This document shows, piece by piece, positions 6,473 through 8,553 of a stretch of DNA of 8,553 nucleotides. Position numbers and translations under genes: made by a program. The stretch is from contig JALOSG010000132.1 of assembly GCA_025458665.1 (NCBI GenBank), positions 1-8,553 on the forward strand, in the 5' to 3' direction. The stretch is from Serpentinimonas sp. (GTDB lineage Bacteria; Pseudomonadota; Gammaproteobacteria; Burkholderiales; Burkholderiaceae_C). Each line of letters starts with the position of its first letter. Positions within the stretch are counted from its first letter, which is position 1. The notes under the pieces were generated by a model. That model was not told the DNA's origin. It saw only the letters and a list, made by a program, of their open reading frames with translations, and did no database searches.

Positions 6473-7372
6473 ATGACCCACGCCAACCACGAACAAGACC
6501 TCAAAGCCCTGCTGCCTGGCCAGTCCACCGAGGCGGGCGCCACCCGCCGTACGGCACTCAAGGCCGCGCTGGGCGTGGGTTACGCCGCAGCCGCCGCCCC
6601 CATCATGGCGCAGACGGCCATTGCCACGCCCACCGATGGCCTGGTGGCCGGAGAAGTCATGGTCACCGTGGATGGGCACCCGGTACCGGTGTACCGCGCT
6701 GCGCCGGCGGGCAAGACGGGCCTGCCGGTGGTGCTGGTGCTGTCCGAGATTTTTGGCGTGCACGACTACATCGCCGATACCGCCCGCCGCTTCGCCCGTG
6801 CGGGCTACATGGCGCTGGCGCCCGAGCTGTTCGACCGCCAGGGCGATGCCCAGAGCTACGGCGAAATGGCCCGCCTGATTGCCGAAGTGATTTCCAAGAC
6901 GCCGGACGCGCAGGTGGCCAAGGACCTGGACGCCTGCATAGACTGGGCTGGCGCCCATGGCGGTGACACGCGCAAAGTGGCGGTAACGGGCTTCTGCTGG
7001 GGCGGCCGCCAAACCTGGCTGTACGCCGCCCACCAGCCGCGCGTGAAGGCCGGCGTGGCCTGGTATGGCCGGCTGGTGGGTGAGACCAACGAATTCACGC
7101 CGCGCCACCCGGTGGATGTGGCGGGCGAACTGAAAGCACCTGTGCTGGGCCTGTACGGTGCCGCCGACACCGGCATTCCACTCGATACGGTGGAGCGCAT
7201 GAAAGCGGCGCTGGCGCAGGGCAGCCTGGCTGCGCGCCAGTCGGAATTCGTGGTGTACCCCGATGCGCCCCATGCCTTCCACGCCGATTACCGCCCCAGC
7301 TTCCGCCAGGGCCCCGCCGAAGACGGCTGGAAGCGCTGCCTGGCGTGGTTCGCCAAGCACGGCGTGGCCTGA
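6473..7372 (+). CDS. dienelactone-hydrolase family alpha/beta hydrolase with Tat-type signal
   Basis: This encodes 299 residues. The N-terminus carries T-R-R-T-A-L-K at 24-30 followed by an Ala-rich hydrophobic stretch, GVGYAAAAAPIMAQ. That is a twin-arginine-type export signal with Ala in place of the usual Phe, so the enzyme is probably folded in the cytosol and exported. The mature domain (about 57-299) is an alpha/beta hydrolase of the DLH family (PF01738). It has LSEIFGVH with E92 (the family's Glu next to the catalytic Cys), the nucleophile elbow GFCWGG with C175, YGAADTGIP with D232, and PHAFH with H267, giving a complete Cys-Asp-His triad. The family cleaves enol-lactones, as in chlorocatechol breakdown, but many members have unknown substrates. 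No catechol-pathway genes are nearby, so the substrate is unknown. A strong ribosome-binding site sets the start. It is divergent from the lipoprotein gene and convergent with the sulfurtransferase gene. Confidence 0.9.
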   Translation: MTHANHEQDLKALLPGQSTEAGATRRTALKAALGVGYAAAAAPIMAQTAIATPTDGLVAGEVMVTVDGHPVPVYRAAPAGKTGLPVVLVLSEIFGVHDYIADTARRFARAGYMALAPELFDRQGDAQSYGEMARLIAEVISKTPDAQVAKDLDACIDWAGAHGGDTRKVAVTGFCWGGRQTWLYAAHQPRVKAGVAWYGRLVGETNEFTPRHPVDVAGELKAPVLGLYGAADTGIPLDTVERMKAALAQGSLAARQSEFVVYPDAPHAFHADYRPSFRQGPAEDGWKRCLAWFAKHGVA

Positions 7373-7379
7373 CGCTATT

Positions 7380-7407
7380 CCCGAGTGGCTTCTCCCGAGC
7401 GGCTTCA
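7380..7407. repeat. 14-bp tandem duplication at a convergent gene junction
   Basis: CCCGAGTGGCTTCT (7380-7393) is followed directly by CCCGAGCGGCTTCA (7394-7407), two copies with two differences. The second copy contains the stop codon of the sulfurtransferase gene (complement of 7405-7407). The first copy begins just after the hydrolase stop. It looks like a short local duplication. No terminator hairpin is seen. Confidence 0.7.
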
Positions 7408-8290
7408 ACCCCTGGCGCAGGGCACACCGGGCAGACGGCTCCATTCGCTCCAGCTGCCCGGGAACAGCGCAGTTCGGCCTAGCCCGGCCAGTTCCATGGC
7501 CAGCACATTGGGAACGGCCGTCACGCCGCTGCCGCAGTGGTGCACCACCGTGGGCCGGGTCGCGGCCATTGAGCAACTGCAGGAAATCGGCGCGCAGGAC
7601 CTCGGCGGGCTTGAAGCGACCGTCGGGGCCGAAGTTGTCGGTGAAGGGGCGGTTCAGTGCGCCCGGCATGTGGCCGGCTACCGCGTCCAGTGGTTCGGTC
7701 TCGCCGCGGTAGCGGGCACCCGCGCGCGCATCCACCACAGTGAGCGCGGGCTTGCCCAGTGCCTGCAGGATATCGCTGGCACCCAGGGTGGGAGCCAGGC
7801 TTTGCGCCAACGCAAAGTTTCCGGGTTGGACCGCGGCGGGCATCGGGCCGCTTTCCACCTCGCCACCTGCCGCCTCCCAGGCCTTCTGCCCACCATCGAG
7901 CAGGGCCACGGCGCTGTGCCCACACCAGTTCAGCATCCACCACAGCCGGCCGCTGGAGAACACACCCTGCCGGTCGTAGGCCACCACCTGTGTGCCAGCG
8001 TTCAGCCCGTGCGTGCGCAGCGTGGCAGCGAAAGCTTCCCGTGCGGGCAAGGGGTGGCGTCCGCCCGATGCCGTATCGGCTCCGGGCGCCGCACTCAGGT
8101 CGCGGTCCAGGTGCAGGTAGCGCGCACCGGCAATGTGGCTTTGCGCGAACTGTGCTTCGCCGGCACCGGTGTCCATCAGGTCGAAGGTGCAATCGAACAC
8201 CGCGACCGGCTGACCGCTGGCACGCAGTGCCAGCAACTGTTCGGCGGTAATGAGGTGGGTGTAGCGGGGGAGGGCTGGTGCAGAGCTCAT
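7405..8290 (-). pseudogene. sseA: 3-mercaptopyruvate sulfurtransferase, frameshifted by one base
   Basis: Two rhodanese domains are encoded. Residues 1-246 read in frame from the ATG at 8288-8290. They include VFDCTFDL, HIAGARYLHLDRD, VVAYDRQGVFSSGRLWWML, LDGGQKAWE and, in domain 2, VVDARAGARYRGE and GHMPGALNRPF. After NGRDPA the frame is lost. Skipping one C of the minus-strand CCC (complement of 7552-7554) restores TVVHHCGSGVTA, with catalytic Cys252, then VLAMELAGLG, FPGSWSEWS and a stop at 7405. The corrected product is 294 residues, close to the family's usual size (E. coli SseA is 281). The CGSGVTA loop is the type seen in 3-mercaptopyruvate sulfurtransferases, which move sulfur from 3-mercaptopyruvate to thiols or cyanide. 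GAGGA (8297-8301) precedes the ATG by 6 bases. The ATG overlaps the transporter stop as ATGA. A sequencing error, a recent mutation or recoding would all explain the shift. The rest of the gene is undegraded, which favours error or a very recent event. Confidence 0.9.
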
Positions 8291-8553
8291 GTGTGTTCCT
8301 CAGGCGGGAGTTTGGGCAAGGCGCGTTCGCGCAGGAAAGTGGCGGCAATGCCGCTGGCCACGATCAGTGCCATGCCGGCCCAGCCTATGGGAGGCAGCAC
8401 ATCGCTGAACACCACAATGCTGTAGAAGCCGGCAAACGCAATGCCAAAGTATTGCAAATTGGCCACCACCAGCGTGGCGCCGCTGGCGTAGGCACGCGTC
8501 ATGCACAACTGCCCCAGCACGGCCAGCAGCCCGATGGGCAGCAGCCACAGGGC
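8287..8553 (-). CDS. EamA/DMT-superfamily transporter, C-terminal fragment
   Basis: The frame enters from the right edge and ends in TGA at 8287-8289, leaving 88 visible residues. They run through a hydrophobic segment (ALWLLPIGLLA), a QLCMTRAYASGATLV loop and two clear helices, about 30-54 (ANLQYFGIAFAGFYSIVVF) and 57-74 (GWAGMALIVASGIAATFL). A basic, then acidic, tail RERALPKLPPEEHT follows. This is the typical end of the second EamA domain of ten-helix drug/metabolite transporters of the inner membrane. The substrate cannot be read from sequence. The stop overlaps the sulfurtransferase ATG by 4 bases, so the two are probably co-transcribed and translationally coupled. The N-terminal domain lies outside the window. 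Confidence 0.85.
   Translation of the reverse strand, partial: ALWLLPIGLLAVLGQLCMTRAYASGATLVVANLQYFGIAFAGFYSIVVFSDVLPPIGWAGMALIVASGIAATFLRERALPKLPPEEHT

Noticed and set aside
7385..8425. A 346-codon plus-strand frame antisense to sseA
   Set aside because: It has low-information composition, and the opposite strand carries clear rhodanese domains and the transporter end. It is a shadow frame.
1..8553. A novel mobile, defence or biosynthetic system
   Set aside because: The genes are ordinary chromosomal housekeeping or accessory enzymes with uniform GC-rich composition. I found no integrase, transposase, terminal repeats, CRISPR repeats, RNA genes or clustered unknown genes.

Overview
The window is a GC-rich stretch of bacterial chromosome. 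Gene content and protein style (a UvrD tail, a BPSS1780-type membrane protein, a type II homoserine kinase, a small DUF2782-like secreted protein and polA) point to a betaproteobacterium, most likely family Comamonadaceae (Acidovorax/Comamonas/Alicycliphilus-like). This placement is inferred from protein resemblance only. Nearly every base is coding. I see no tRNA, rRNA, CRISPR array, insertion sequence, integrase, phage gene or origin, and no gene cluster that looks like a new defence, secretion or biosynthetic system. No non-coding stretch exceeds 300 bases.

Layout: 1-249 (+) is the last part of the UvrD helicase. It converges across a GC-rich hairpin on a three-gene minus-strand block: a secreted DUF2782-like protein (2166-2567), homoserine kinase thrB (1116-2087) and a six-helix membrane protein (283-1119). 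The last two overlap by 4 bases. A 62-base divergent spacer separates this block from polA (2630-5545, +), a complete DNA polymerase I with all three activities intact by motif. polA converges on a putative lipoprotein (5582-6328, -). A 144-base divergent spacer then leads to a Tat-exported dienelactone-hydrolase-like enzyme (6473-7372, +). That gene converges, across a 14-bp tandem duplication, on a 3-mercaptopyruvate sulfurtransferase gene (7405-8290, -). The sulfurtransferase gene overlaps by 4 bases the end of an EamA/DMT-type transporter that runs off the right edge.

The most notable observation is a one-base frameshift in the sulfurtransferase gene, just upstream of its catalytic cysteine loop. 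In the frame that enters it, the reading frame by chance stays open for another ~1.97 kb, through the antisense strand of the hydrolase gene and in phase into the lipoprotein gene. This gives an apparent 902-codon fusion that should not be annotated as one protein. Secondary points are a compact divergent spacer with an 11-bp repeat upstream of polA, an extended polA N-terminus with a possible internal start, the cysteine-rich lipoprotein with a C-x-T-x-C motif, and small inverted or direct repeats between genes.
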